Shown: positions 13,601 to 26,200 of the stretch, piece after piece
Position numbering within the stretch: the first letter of the stretch is position 1
Layout: every line of letters begins with the position of its first letter
DNA from: Desmodus rotundus
Taxonomy: Eukaryota; Chordata; Mammalia; Chiroptera; Phyllostomidae
DNA: 64,000 nucleotides
Assembly (NCBI RefSeq): GCF_022682495.2
Contig: NC_071393.1
Span: 99,995,010-100,059,009, forward strand
Direction of reading: 5' to 3'
Program-made: the position numbers and the translations under genes
Notes under the pieces: model-generated
Told to the model about the DNA's origin: nothing
The model's database searches: none
What the model saw: the letters and a program-made list of their open reading frames with translations, nothing else

Positions 13601-16600
13601 GTATATGTGTCAGGTGAACAGGTCTCATATTACCTAAAGATCTGGTGTTCAGTACTTTTAAAAAATTACTGATTTCATGGATAGAACGGGAGCTTGATCA
13701 TCAAGAGCATATGTCACCAGTGTTCAGCATAAAAAAATTTAAGCTCAGAAATCACAATTAGAAATATTATAGTCAGAAGTTAATAAAGACAAACCACTGG
13801 GCTTAACAACTTCACTTGCACCTGAAAATGAGCCATTATGCAGAATGTGATAAACCCCAAATTTTCAGTCCAGTCCTTCATTCTGCAGCAGCTGATACAT
13901 TTGGTAGTTCACAGGAGCCCCAAATTCTACAAATAGAGCAACTTAAGTGGCTTTAAAAAGTCACTATTGAAGTATGTTAACAGTAATATTTAAAATTAGG
14001 TAGAACTATCAGGTATAGTTGCATCAATTAAACTGTGAGAGAAATCTGGAAAAACTCTGATTTTTATAAACATCTTGGTGGTAAATCAAAACCCAGACAC
14101 CCAAGAAGTAAAATCCTGCCCCCTAAAAAAAATGACAACTCCAAAGAATCAAAATTACAGGTAACACAAATAGTATTTTATAGGAAGATGAAATAATATG
14201 AATCCAAGGCTGCCCCTTTGGGGGAGCTAGCCTGAAGTAAAATAATATCTAAAAATTCTAAATAGCCAGGTGGTAGTTGCCATATCTTCCTAGAAGGAAA
14301 TTAAAACTGTTGTGTTGCTGCCCTATCTTCTTCATCAACTGTGTACAGACAAGCAATGTATAATCTTGCAAGCTTCTTCCTCCCTAAGATTAGAACACCA
14401 ATAAACTTACAGTATCGAAACATCCTCTTCGGAATAAATTCCAGTGATAACATATCCTTTAAGCAATTTTCCTGCTTCAGTGAAATGTTCTTTTGCTAAT
14501 AAAAATACAGACAAGACAAAAAATGAAACCTTTAAAATTATGTGTGCTATTTAACTGATGAACAGATTTATAAATGACAGTGATTTGTTATTCATTATAA
14601 AGATAAATATTTGAGTACAGACCTTATATAACTTAGTAGTTCTAAAATAAATCTCTACTGTTTTTATGACATTTGATTACAGAAATGTAAATTGATGCAA
14701 TGCAAGTATGGTTCTCTAAACAAATGTACTCTAAATTTATAAGATTTATAGCATTCTAATTATACAGATTTACTGAATAAACATTTTTTTCTTTTTTCAA
14801 TATATTCCTAAGGCAGAGTAAATGGAGACAGCTATTCTATATGTAGCCTCAAAAGAGAAGCAAATTGCGAAATGATGTACACATTATACTCACACAATCT
14901 AAAAGAACCTATTTGCATAGACAATAATGGAAGACTGGAAACTATAGTCCTCTTAACAGAATCTGCGTTAGGGTTCTGCAATTAGGGGGGATCTGTGTCT
15001 TTTTTTTATTTCCTGTATTTTTCTGTAATCTTTGTTATTTTTGAACCTTGATTAATTTGTTTTTTCTTATTTGTTAGGCTACAGATATTCAAAATTAAAG
15101 CTATTATGTCTACAGATTTCTAAATACTTTTTCATAAACAATAGCTTATTCTGGATCATGTTAATGAGTATCTGATAACCAAGAAGCAAGTCTGAATTAA
15201 AAAGTTGTTAACTAATGAGAAAAAAGCAGAGGTGGACTTATATAAGTGGCATATTCTTTCCGAAAGGAGGCCAAATGATAGCTTAGCTTGCTGCTATCAT
15301 TTGGTTCAGAGTAGTTCAAATACAAAACAACGATGAAAGATTTGAGTTATAAAGCACCTAGCAAGTTGGGTATGCTGAACTCAAAAGATCTGTACCTTAG
15401 CATACAACACTATATTCGGGATGTAAGCATCAACACTGTTAACATCAGGTAACCACAAGATTATTTTCTTTAAAAAAAGGATGCACAAGATTTAGAAACG
15501 CTGTCTTGTAGGAAAGCAAAGTTACTAGAGCAGCAGTCAGCCAGTAGGCAGTATTGAGAGCTCATTTATAATCACAATTTTAACAAGGAACTAATAGTCC
15601 ATTAAAATATTTTCTTTAGCCTGTGCTACACCAAGTAGAAAAGCTTCATAAGAAAACCAAGCAATTAGAAAGGACTGAGTGACTACACTTTCATTCTAAG
15701 AGAAAACAAGAATGAATTCTGGTCAGTAATTGATCATTACCTAAAGCAATGATATAATGGAACTGTTTCAGTTTCTTCTTTTCTTTTTTGAAAAGTAACA
15801 CTGGGAAATTATACTAATGTTCCCATGTAATTTCTACATACGGAAGCCTCTCTGCTCATGAATATGTTTCTTGAAAGGTTCTTCATGAATTCATCCCTTC
15901 ATAAATCTTAAGTTTCTTGTTTGATTGAAGCAATTAAGACTACAGACCTCAGATATACATCCATTTCCACAAGTCAGAGTGTAAATTTTCCTCTGAATGT
16001 TTAAAACCAGGCATATTCTCCTCCTTGATGAAAACTGCATATATGTCAGAGTATATGGCAACTCCAAATATAAGGAAGTAATCAATTATCTAAATAAAAC
16101 ATTTTAACTACTATAAATATATTTGAGATGTAATATTGTGGTAACCTACAATATTTACTTGTTTAACTGTAAACACATATTAATTGTATAAAATAAATAA
16201 CTTAGCAATACTGTTTTCCACTATTACACTTTACTGAAGTTATACTTATACACACACACACACACACACACACACATATTTTTAACTCTGTCAGCTAGAG
16301 TTGAGAAGAACACTCCAGTAAGTAAAAGCACTCCTAACCGCTAGATCTCGCTTTCTAAATTCAATGTTCCTCTAACAGGAACCTAGATTCCTTGGAGAAA
16401 TGGCTGATTCCAGAATGGGGCTGGGAACGTCTTGTGCCAAAAGAACATATTCAAAACACGACGGAGACATGCCAGAAAGGCATGAGTCAGACTGAAGGGG
16501 CTCCCACTGACCAAATTCAAGCAAACTAGTCATAGTAACTGATTATAAATCATTGAATAAAATAACTCAGGTGCCCACACTGATAAATGAGAAGGGAAAG

Positions 16601-17167
16601 CTCTTACAGCGAATAAATGTAAAAAGAATAATGGAGTTAGAAATTTTCCACTTGGGAACCATCATAGTAATAGTTCTTTCAATCCTAAAACTGAAGTGCA
16701 AAATTATAATGACAAGTAGGACATTTACAGAGTTTTAAATTATAAACCCATAAGATATTTATTATTTACAAAGGAAAAAAATAGCAACTTTCCAGTAGAA
16801 GGACCTGGCAAGAGAGATATTTTGCCCCCATGGAATTCACATTATTTTAGTCTTCAAATCATTAGAATCCATATAAACAACAAATTAGTATCTGATACAA
16901 AATTAGTGCTCAGAAAATGTCAGTAGTTAACTTTTATAAGTTAAAAAGAAGAAGAAGAGGAGGAATGAATACCTGACTAAAAAGACTGGAAATAATCAAT
17001 CCAGTGAAATAACAACAAAGCATCACATCCAGATCACATCATTCTGACACACCAGAAATACCTGTATATAACTTAATATATAACTTTTTCTGAGATATAA
17101 TTACATGTAAATTATACCATCATTCGTATAGAAATGCAATCAAGTACACTGTTCCTTATAGTGATCT

Positions 17168-17200
<33 letters not shown>

Positions 17201-20200
17201 AAAAATTCCTCTCAGCACTTACAATCAAGAAAAAGTTTTCGCTATGGATGAGTCAACATCCTAACTTGAGTAAATGGCACAAATTTCATCTTACTGTTTC
17301 TGGTTGCTACCAGATTGTTGAGGGTTAAGTTTTATGATCAACTGCAGTGTTTTCTTAGATGTTCTACACAATTATTCCCTACACTTTTATTGCCTAACAC
17401 TTATGCTTTTAATGATTTTATTGTATTTGTGCTTTTTATTATCTGAAGGCTAACTCTTTTTGGAAGGAGGCCCAATGGAAATAATAAATGAGAACTTCAG
17501 GGCACCAAGCACCTGAGGTAGACAGGAGACAAAGTCAACAGTGGGGGCAAAAACATTAGAAAGGGAAAAACAAAGGAGTAAAACACAGACTCATTCACTT
17601 CACAATTTTTCATAAAGGAAACACATACTATAAAGCTATGCCCTCTGGGATTCTGCTTCCAACATGGTAAGGCACAACACACACATTAACATTCTTAACA
17701 TTTCTTTGTAGCAAGTTCTTTTGGCTTTTAATTTAAAAGAATTTGAAGACAAACTGGAGGGGAATAAGTAAGTACTAGACAGACATATACACAAAGCAAA
17801 ATTTAGTGAGAATTAATAGTATCATACACAAATATAACGCTAAACATGGGAATCCTCTTCCCATACAAATATCCTTAAAAGATTTCATTCAGAATTTGAA
17901 ATACATTTTAAATGAAAGAGAAAGAAGAAGGGGGAAGATTCACTAGATAAATGGTAAATGTATGTGAGGAAAACACTAAGGCTAAGGATTTCATGGCCCA
18001 GTCAAGAAGCCCTCCATATGCAAAGACAAGAGTAACACTCTAAGCAGTACTAAAAGTCAGTAAAAATTCCCTATGTGTACCCTTTCTTTAAAAGTAATTG
18101 AAACAATAAAAAATTAAAATTAAAAAAATAAAATAAAATAAAATAAATAAAAGTCACTGAAAAGCCCTGGCCAAATGACTCAGTAGGTAAGAGTGTCATC
18201 CCCATACCCCAAGGTTGCGAGTTTGATCCCCAGTGAGGACATATACAAGAATCAACCAATGAGTGTAGAAATAAGTGGAACAACAGACTGATGTTTCTGT
18301 TTCTCTCTATTTCTCTTTCCCTCCCTCCCTCTCCCTCTCAATAAATAAATAAATACATACATACATAAATAAATAAATAACCCTAATCAGTGTGGCTCAG
18401 TTGGAGCTTCATCCCATAGACTGAAAGGTCATGGGCTTGATTCCTGGTCAGGGCACATACCCAGGTTGCAGGTTTGATCTTGTTAGGGCATGTACAAGAA
18501 GGCAACCAATCAATGTTTCTCTCTCACATCTATGTTTCTGTTTCTTTCTCTCTCTCTCTCTCCCCCTACCTTCTAAGCACTGCCCCCCACCAAAAGCAAT
18601 GAAAAAAAAGTCCTCGGGTGAGAATAAAAAATATTTTTTTAATAAATAAAATTAATGAAAGACACATTTCTATGAAGCAAGAATGGAATAAAGAGTAAGA
18701 GTCTAAGAATAGAGAATTTGGGGTATTAAAAGAACACTAATATGAGGCTATAAGTAAAACTCTAATTAATTGATATAAGCACTGTATCAAAGCTGAATGT
18801 AAAAACATTAATTTAAAATGCATCAAAAATAAGATCAATTAATTGGTGGATGGAAGGATGGATAGGTAAAAGGTGTATGTTAAAGCAAGTATAGTTAAAT
18901 ACTAATGGTAAAGTCTAGATGACCAAGGTATATTGGAGTGCACTGTAAAATTCTTTCAACTTTGCTATATGTTTGAAAATTTTCATAATAGTATGTTGGG
19001 GGAAAACATTTCTAAAAAGAATGATATATAAAGAAACAAAAACTCATCAATAATGATAATCTGAGCCTATAATATGAGCATAGAAGCTGATAGAGAGAAA
19101 AGACCACAGAGGAAATTAAAAGCATCCTCATCTTCCATAAAAGGGACTCAAAATCATTGAAATGGTCTTTAATTTTATAGATTCCAATAGGTTTTGTCTG
19201 TTTTTTTCAAAAAACATCTTTAGCCTTGGGGAATATAAAACCAAAGAAGCGTACAGCATATAGAAAAATAAATAAAAACTAACTAAAGAAATATCCATGA
19301 AGCATAAAACAGGCATCCAAGTAAATGTAGACAATATGTGTAAATAGCTAAAGTTCACCTGAAAGAGTCCACAGGCAAAAATATATATATAAAAAGATAA
19401 ATGAAAGACTTTACCCAATCATATATTTTAAAACTAAGTTCAACATGTATTATAAAACTAATATTAAGTACCAATAGGTAAAGTGAACAAAACAGAAAAC
19501 ATTTGACAGAGATATATACATACATATAGATGTGGATTTAATATGGTAATGGTGGGATCACAAAAAGGGATGGTGGAATCAAAAAAAGCAGAAAAAAAGA
19601 ACAATTGTTAACTATTTAGACAAAAATTAAGTTGGACCCTAACCTCATACCATGCATGAAAAGATCTAAATAGTTAAAGACTTTTGGAAAAGAGGAAAAA
19701 AAACAAAAGAACACAATCAACATAGTGAAAGGCAACCTATGAAATAGGAGACAAATATCTGCAAATCATATGGTAAGGGAATAATAAACAATATATAAAG
19801 AACTCCTCCAACTCAACAACCACCACCCAATTAAAAACTAGGCATAGGACTTGAACAGACATTTCTCTAAAGAAGATATACAAATGGCCAACACACACAT
19901 GAAAAGATGCTCAACATCACTAATCATCACACAGTTAGGGAAATGCGTATCAAAACCACAATGAGTCACCTCAAATAACAAGTGCAGGTGAGCTTGTGGA
20001 GAAATTAGAATCCTTCTATACTGTTGGTAAGAATGTAAAATGGTATAGCCACAATGGAAAACAGTATGGTAGTTCCTCAAAGAATTAAAAATAGAATTAC
20101 AATATGTTCCAGAAATTCTACTTATGGATATATATCCAAAAGAACTGAAAGCAGGCTCCTGAAGAGATACTGGTACATCCATGTTTAGAGCAGCATTGTC

Positions 20201-23200
20201 CATAATACCAAGAGGTGGAAACAACCAAATGTCTATTGACAGATGAATGGATAAATAAAATGTGTTATATTCATACAGCGGAATATTTTTCAGCCTTTGA
20301 AAGGAAGGAAATGCTGCCAACCAGATATGCTGACAACATACTACTACATAGATAAATTTTGAGGACATTATACTTAGTAAAATAAGCCAGTCAGTCGGAA
20401 AAGGTAAATATGAGGAGAGACCCAAGAAAATCCAGAATTTATTTATAAAAAATTGTGTATTTATTCTTACATGTTTAAACTTCAGTCACTATCAAAGTAC
20501 TCTCCACTTGATGCAATACACCTATCAAGACTTTTTTTCACTGCTCAAAACAGTTTTTGAGTTCACCGATTTTGATGTCTTTTCATGCTTCTTTCGTTTT
20601 TTGTTTTACCCCTTCCACATTGGCAAAACCACTACCCTTTGAGGATTTTTTTCATCAAAACTCGCTTAGGGCAATTGGGTGAATAGGGAGGGTGGGGCAT
20701 GGGGGTCATGCCATTTTTGGTCAAAAACTGTTGAACACTCATTGCGGTGTGAGCAGGTATGCTTGTAAATTACCCATCATGAAATGGGCAAACACATGGA
20801 AAGAGTCTACAAAAAATTCACTGAAGCTGAATGCAGCTTCTCACAACAACGTCAATTGGTACACTGATACAGATGGGTTCCCAAAACACCCACTTAGCAG
20901 GGGAAGCCTATATACTACAAGGGCTTGCCCTCCAGAAGATAATTCCAGTTCTTTTGGGTCCCCCCTTGTACTGTATGATTCCACTTAAATGAGGTTCCTA
21001 GAGTAGTCAAATTCATAGAGACAGAAAGTAGAATGGTAGTTGCCAGGGGCTAGGGAAAATGTTGACTCATTTAACAGGAATAGTTTCAGCTTTGAAGGAG
21101 GAAAAAGTTCTGGAGATTTGTTGCACTATAATGTAAACATACTTAACACTAGCTACCTATACACTTAAAAATGGTTCAGATGATAAACTTTATGAGTATT
21201 TTATCATGGTTTTTAAAAAAATATTCAAAGCAAAAACACAAAATAAATTAGAGTAGGAAAATATAAAGTAAGAAGAAAATACAGGTGAATATTAACTGAT
21301 AATGAGAATAGAGGATTTCTATAGCTAGGAGCAATGGAAGAAATCTCAAAATCAATAAATTTGAAAACAATTTTAAATTGCTACAAGTAAAATTATTAAG
21401 CAAAGCCAAAAAGCAAACAACTGGGGAAAAATAACTGAAAAAAATGACAAAAGCTTAATATCCTTAATATGTAAAAAACTCATAGTAATTCATTAGAGAA
21501 GCAATAAAACCCCATTTTAAAAAATGAATAACACACACAATTTATAGAAGACAAAGTTTTATTCCCCTCCTGGGAATCTATACCCATTAAACGGTCTAAA
21601 ATCCTCACAAAAACTCATAAATAAAAATATTGTTTACATATAGCAAAAAGAAAACAAATATTATTGTTAGTAGATAAATACATTATGGTATATTCAGCTA
21701 ACCAAATATTATATAGCCATGTTGTTTCTGAAGAATATTACTTACATGAAAAAATGCACCCATGTAATTTTAAACAAAAACAGCAAGAATCTAACTTGGA
21801 TATATATACTAGTCCAATCTCATTAAAACATATGTAAATATGCAATACATAGGCATACAGAAAAAGAGGGAAGAAATTACATTAAAATCTAACAACTCTA
21901 ATTAGATTATAGATTTATATTTATTCAAATTTCTGTGTTCTCAAAATCTTCTATAATTTGAGTTCTCTGTCATTTAAAAAGACAGTAATTCTTTTTAAAA
22001 AACTAGTAAATGAGTTTTTAACTATGCATTGTATAATTTAAAATCTCAATTCTACTTACCTGTGGTCATGGTTGGACTAAATAGTCCCAGTACTGACACA
22101 CTAGAATAGAGGATCAGGTCTTTATATAACTCCCCACTTAAATATTCTTCTGCTTCTTGGACAGATGTTATGTTCACTGGATATGAAATCCTGTTGCTAG
22201 ATGAATATATAATTATATTGAAAATTAATTTTTTAAAATACTTTTCAGCTTGTAAAATAATAAAAATACTGAACTTAGAAAAGACCATATGCCTCAAGAT
22301 AAACTTCCAACAAAATAAAGACAAATACTATACTAAAAAAGTAAAAATAGTCACCCTCATTAAACAACATTCCTATCTCCCCCAAAGTGATGGAATATGG
22401 ATGAGCTCTACCACAGCTCATCCTGAGATCTCAATTCTAGTATTCACCTTAACCCATTCGAAGTGTGTCAACAATATATGGTCATTAGAAGTCTTATAGA
22501 CATAAATGTTTAAAACCTTAGGGTGAAGCTGAATACTTACAGCTGGATAAACTTTAGGAGCTCTTCAGTTCCTAACATACCACCATAAGATACTGGGTTT
22601 TCACCTTTCTTGTACATCTTTACAACAGGAAATTCAGTCACATTTTGCTTATTACATATATCAGGCCAATCTGCACAGTTTATTCTAGTAAGCAGCATAG
22701 TACATGCACCTAAGTAGAAGGAAAACATACATTTTATAAATATTAATGTAGAAAACTCAGTTGAGAATTCTCAGTATTTTTATATCCCATTCTTTTTTTT
22801 TAACCTCTCAGCAGCACGAAACAGTGCTGTGGAGCACTCTCTTCGCTTGATTTTTGCAACACTTTCCCCTACTGGCTTTCCCCTCACCTCTCCTGCTGCT
22901 CCTTTGTGTTCCTTTGGCAGGTTCTTATGCCAGTAGAGGTGGGATTCCTCAAGGCTCAGTGTCTGCTGCTTTCTCTACTTGCTTTACACTCTCGTCTTAG
23001 ACAATCTCAAAAATCATCGCCTATCTAATGAATCTTAAATTTTTATCTTTGGCCCATGCTCCTCCTGAAAGCTCCAGACCCATGTATTCTTGCTGACATA
23101 TTTATTTCCATTTGAAAGGAAACATCCTCAAACTCAGTAGGTCTAAAACTAAATATGGTTTCCTTGCTGAATATATTGGTGAACACTGCCATTCTTGTAC

Positions 23201-26200
23201 AACTCAGGAAGCAAAATATCATCTTTCATGCCTCTCCTTCCTAACTTCCCCATGTCTAATCAAATCAGTGTGCTATCCTGTCAATTTCACCACCTGCATT
23301 TTAAATATCTGTTTTTTCTGTCCATTCCTCTCTACTACCACTATTCTAGTCATTATCTCTACTGGATAACAATAGGCTTATAATTAATCTCCCTGAATTC
23401 AGCATGTCTACACTGAAACTAACAGTATCTTTTCAAAAGTCAAATCCGTTTTGTTAATAGCCCACCCCACCAACCTTCATAGAGGTCGGCCTTTCTCATC
23501 CCTTCATGTCTCTGCATGTGTGACTACTTCAAGAAAGCCTTCTTGGACACACTGATCTACATCAGGTTCCTATGCTCCTACAGAAACGTGCTTCTTTCTT
23601 TACCTCATTATGCAACGATACACTCATTTGTGTGGTTATCTGATTAAAGTCTGTTTCTACCAAGAGAGCTTCCTGAGAATACGGACTGTGTCTATTTCAC
23701 TCGTCACTGATTTTCCAGTGTCTAGAGCAGTCCTTGCACATGGAACACCTTAAATACAGGTGTGAATAACTGACACACATGGAACTCATCCAGGGCTTCA
23801 GGGATCCATCCTGTCTAAACACTATAATTTCTTTTCAGCCTAAGAAAACACACAGTAGAAACCCAAAGAGAAATTCCCACTTATTCCCTAATAATATATG
23901 TAAAGTTCTCCAAAATATGTATATCATTAGGTAGAAAGAGATCAAAAACCAAATAAAATAAGCACCACACAACTCAGCTGTGAAAGGAAGGAATAAATTC
24001 TAATAAAAGAAAACTTTAAAATTATATTAGATCAAAGAAGGACTCTTTGTACAATATATCAATTCAGGATAAAACTTAACCATGTAATTAAAACTATGAA
24101 TGCAATATTTTGATATTTTTATCACCAAAAGTTTTTAATAGTAAAAATATCCTTTCATATTTTAAATGATTCTAAATTATACAACAAAGATGCGGTAACT
24201 TATCACTAGATTTAATGTTAACAATCTGTTTGATAATACAGGCATGGTGTAATGTCATATTCACCACTATATTCCTTTGCCTACTACAATGTTGGTTACA
24301 TAGCATGTAAACACTAAAAATTTCTGGACTGTACCCTAATATTTCTTCATGAACAAATTTTAGATTTTACACTAAAATATATTAATACCTGAATATTGTA
24401 TGAGCATACAAAGATAAACCCTTATTCCTACTAAAATTATATCTGCTAAGTGACTTCTCTATAAAGTTCTCTTATCCTTTATTTTAATTATTTAGTCAGT
24501 AAATATCTGGCGATGGTTGTTAACATAGGGTACCATATTATACATTGTCGCTCTAGCACGGAATGTAGTGCTGCTACAAATGCAGTTCTTTTCCTTCAGT
24601 ACGCATCCTCAACGGGTCCACCATGGCTAAAAATGTTATTGTCCCTGCAGTCCAAGTTGAAAACTTTGGTGTTATCTTTAAAACTGAAGAAAAAATACTG
24701 ATACATATCATTAAACATTATAAGGCTACCTATATTAAGCAATTAAAATTTTTTCTTTCCTATAAAATGGTTTCAATATTTAATTATGTTTCAATTAGAG
24801 TAGTCTAATATCCTAATATGCCTGGAGTTTTATATCCCATACATTTTATCAATGCAGTAATTTCAAATAGGCTTCTTAATTTAAAGGGAAAGAAAAAGTT
24901 TCTCTTAGCTACAGATGCTATGATAGCATAAAAACTTGACATTTGCTGCCACCTTGTGACTAAGTATAAAATAATTTTCACTGTCTTGGATTAAGAAATG
25001 AAGTGACTTTTCCCCAAGTCAATGTGAAACGTTACAGGACTAAATGCCCAAAGTAGTGCAGTATTTTCCTAATTTACAAAGTAACAGTTTTGGCTTCAAC
25101 ACAGACTCAAAGCACTATAGCTATCTATACAAATAGTCTGGGGAGATAATTCTGGACAGTATCCAATTACTATTTTACTATGGTTTATATCTCATCACCC
25201 TTCTTTTCCTTTCTTCTAATAATTTTCCAATAAGGCTAAAGAACCTAAAAAAAAGAAACTTAAATCAAGGATAAACTGAAAGAGAATAATGGGATTTGCT
25301 TTTAAAAAAAAAAAGATTAGGAAACACAATAATACATTTCTACATTAGCCCCCTAAACTTCCAAAAGTCCATTTATCTGATACCAAATTACTAAAGTAAT
25401 TGTTATTCATTAAGAATGAACTAAATGAAAAAGGAAATCAGTTCTGGGTTGATAATATGTTTTTTTATTCTACTAACACAGACAACTCAGAGTCCTTGCA
25501 TTGAAAGGTCAGATAATCTCTTTAGTTGGTCATTAATAGAGAAGAAGGTAAGGGAATCTTTTTCCATTGTCTTTTTGCAACTAACCAAATAGTCTGGGGA
25601 GATAATTCTATTCTTCAGGACATTATCCAATTACTATTTTACTATGGTTTATATCTCATCACCCTTCTTTTCCTTTCTTCTAATAATTTTCCAATAAGGC
25701 TAAAGAACCTAAAAAAAAGAAACTTAAATCAAGGATAAACTGAAAGAGAATAATGGGATTTGCTTTTAAAAAAAAAAAGATTAGGAATCACAATATCTAA
25801 AGACTTAATCACCTCTTCACTTGGGTAATGAAATAATCAAAAGTTGAATCAAATGTGATAAGGAAAATATTAGAGAAATGCTTCAAAAATGATTTCGAAA
25901 ATCCCTGATGTTTTCATTACTACAGAACATGTTATATTTAGGGTTGACTTTCTGGAATCAATTTCTTGAGTTCACAAAAGTTCCCAATGTATAAATAAAT
26001 GGTGCACCAGTACACATTTTCCACTAAATAAAACAAGACTTATGAAGCTCTACTATATTTGGTTATTCATTTATTCAACAATTATTAAAAATCAGATATT
26101 CTGCAATGTAAGATAGCACACTAAGTACAGTAAGCTCAGTATAAGGTGTATTACCTACCCACAGATGAACTTACTAAATAATGAAATCGCCTGTAAACTA

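Larger units (their letters stand above)
14500..18160. other. Intron 14 distal part: mostly unique sequence
   Basis: No gene or well-defined element was recognised apart from two dinucleotide tracts and the hairpin at 15271. Several short open frames here have no recognisable homology. Confidence 0.55.

Noticed and set aside
19838..20425. Longest minus-strand frames, for example a 195-codon frame
   Set aside because: It is the antisense of an L1 3' region on the plus strand and shows no own homology.
25526..25738. Small gene overlapping the duplicated block
   Set aside because: The frame has no homology and only runs through part of the duplication; the other copy lacks it.
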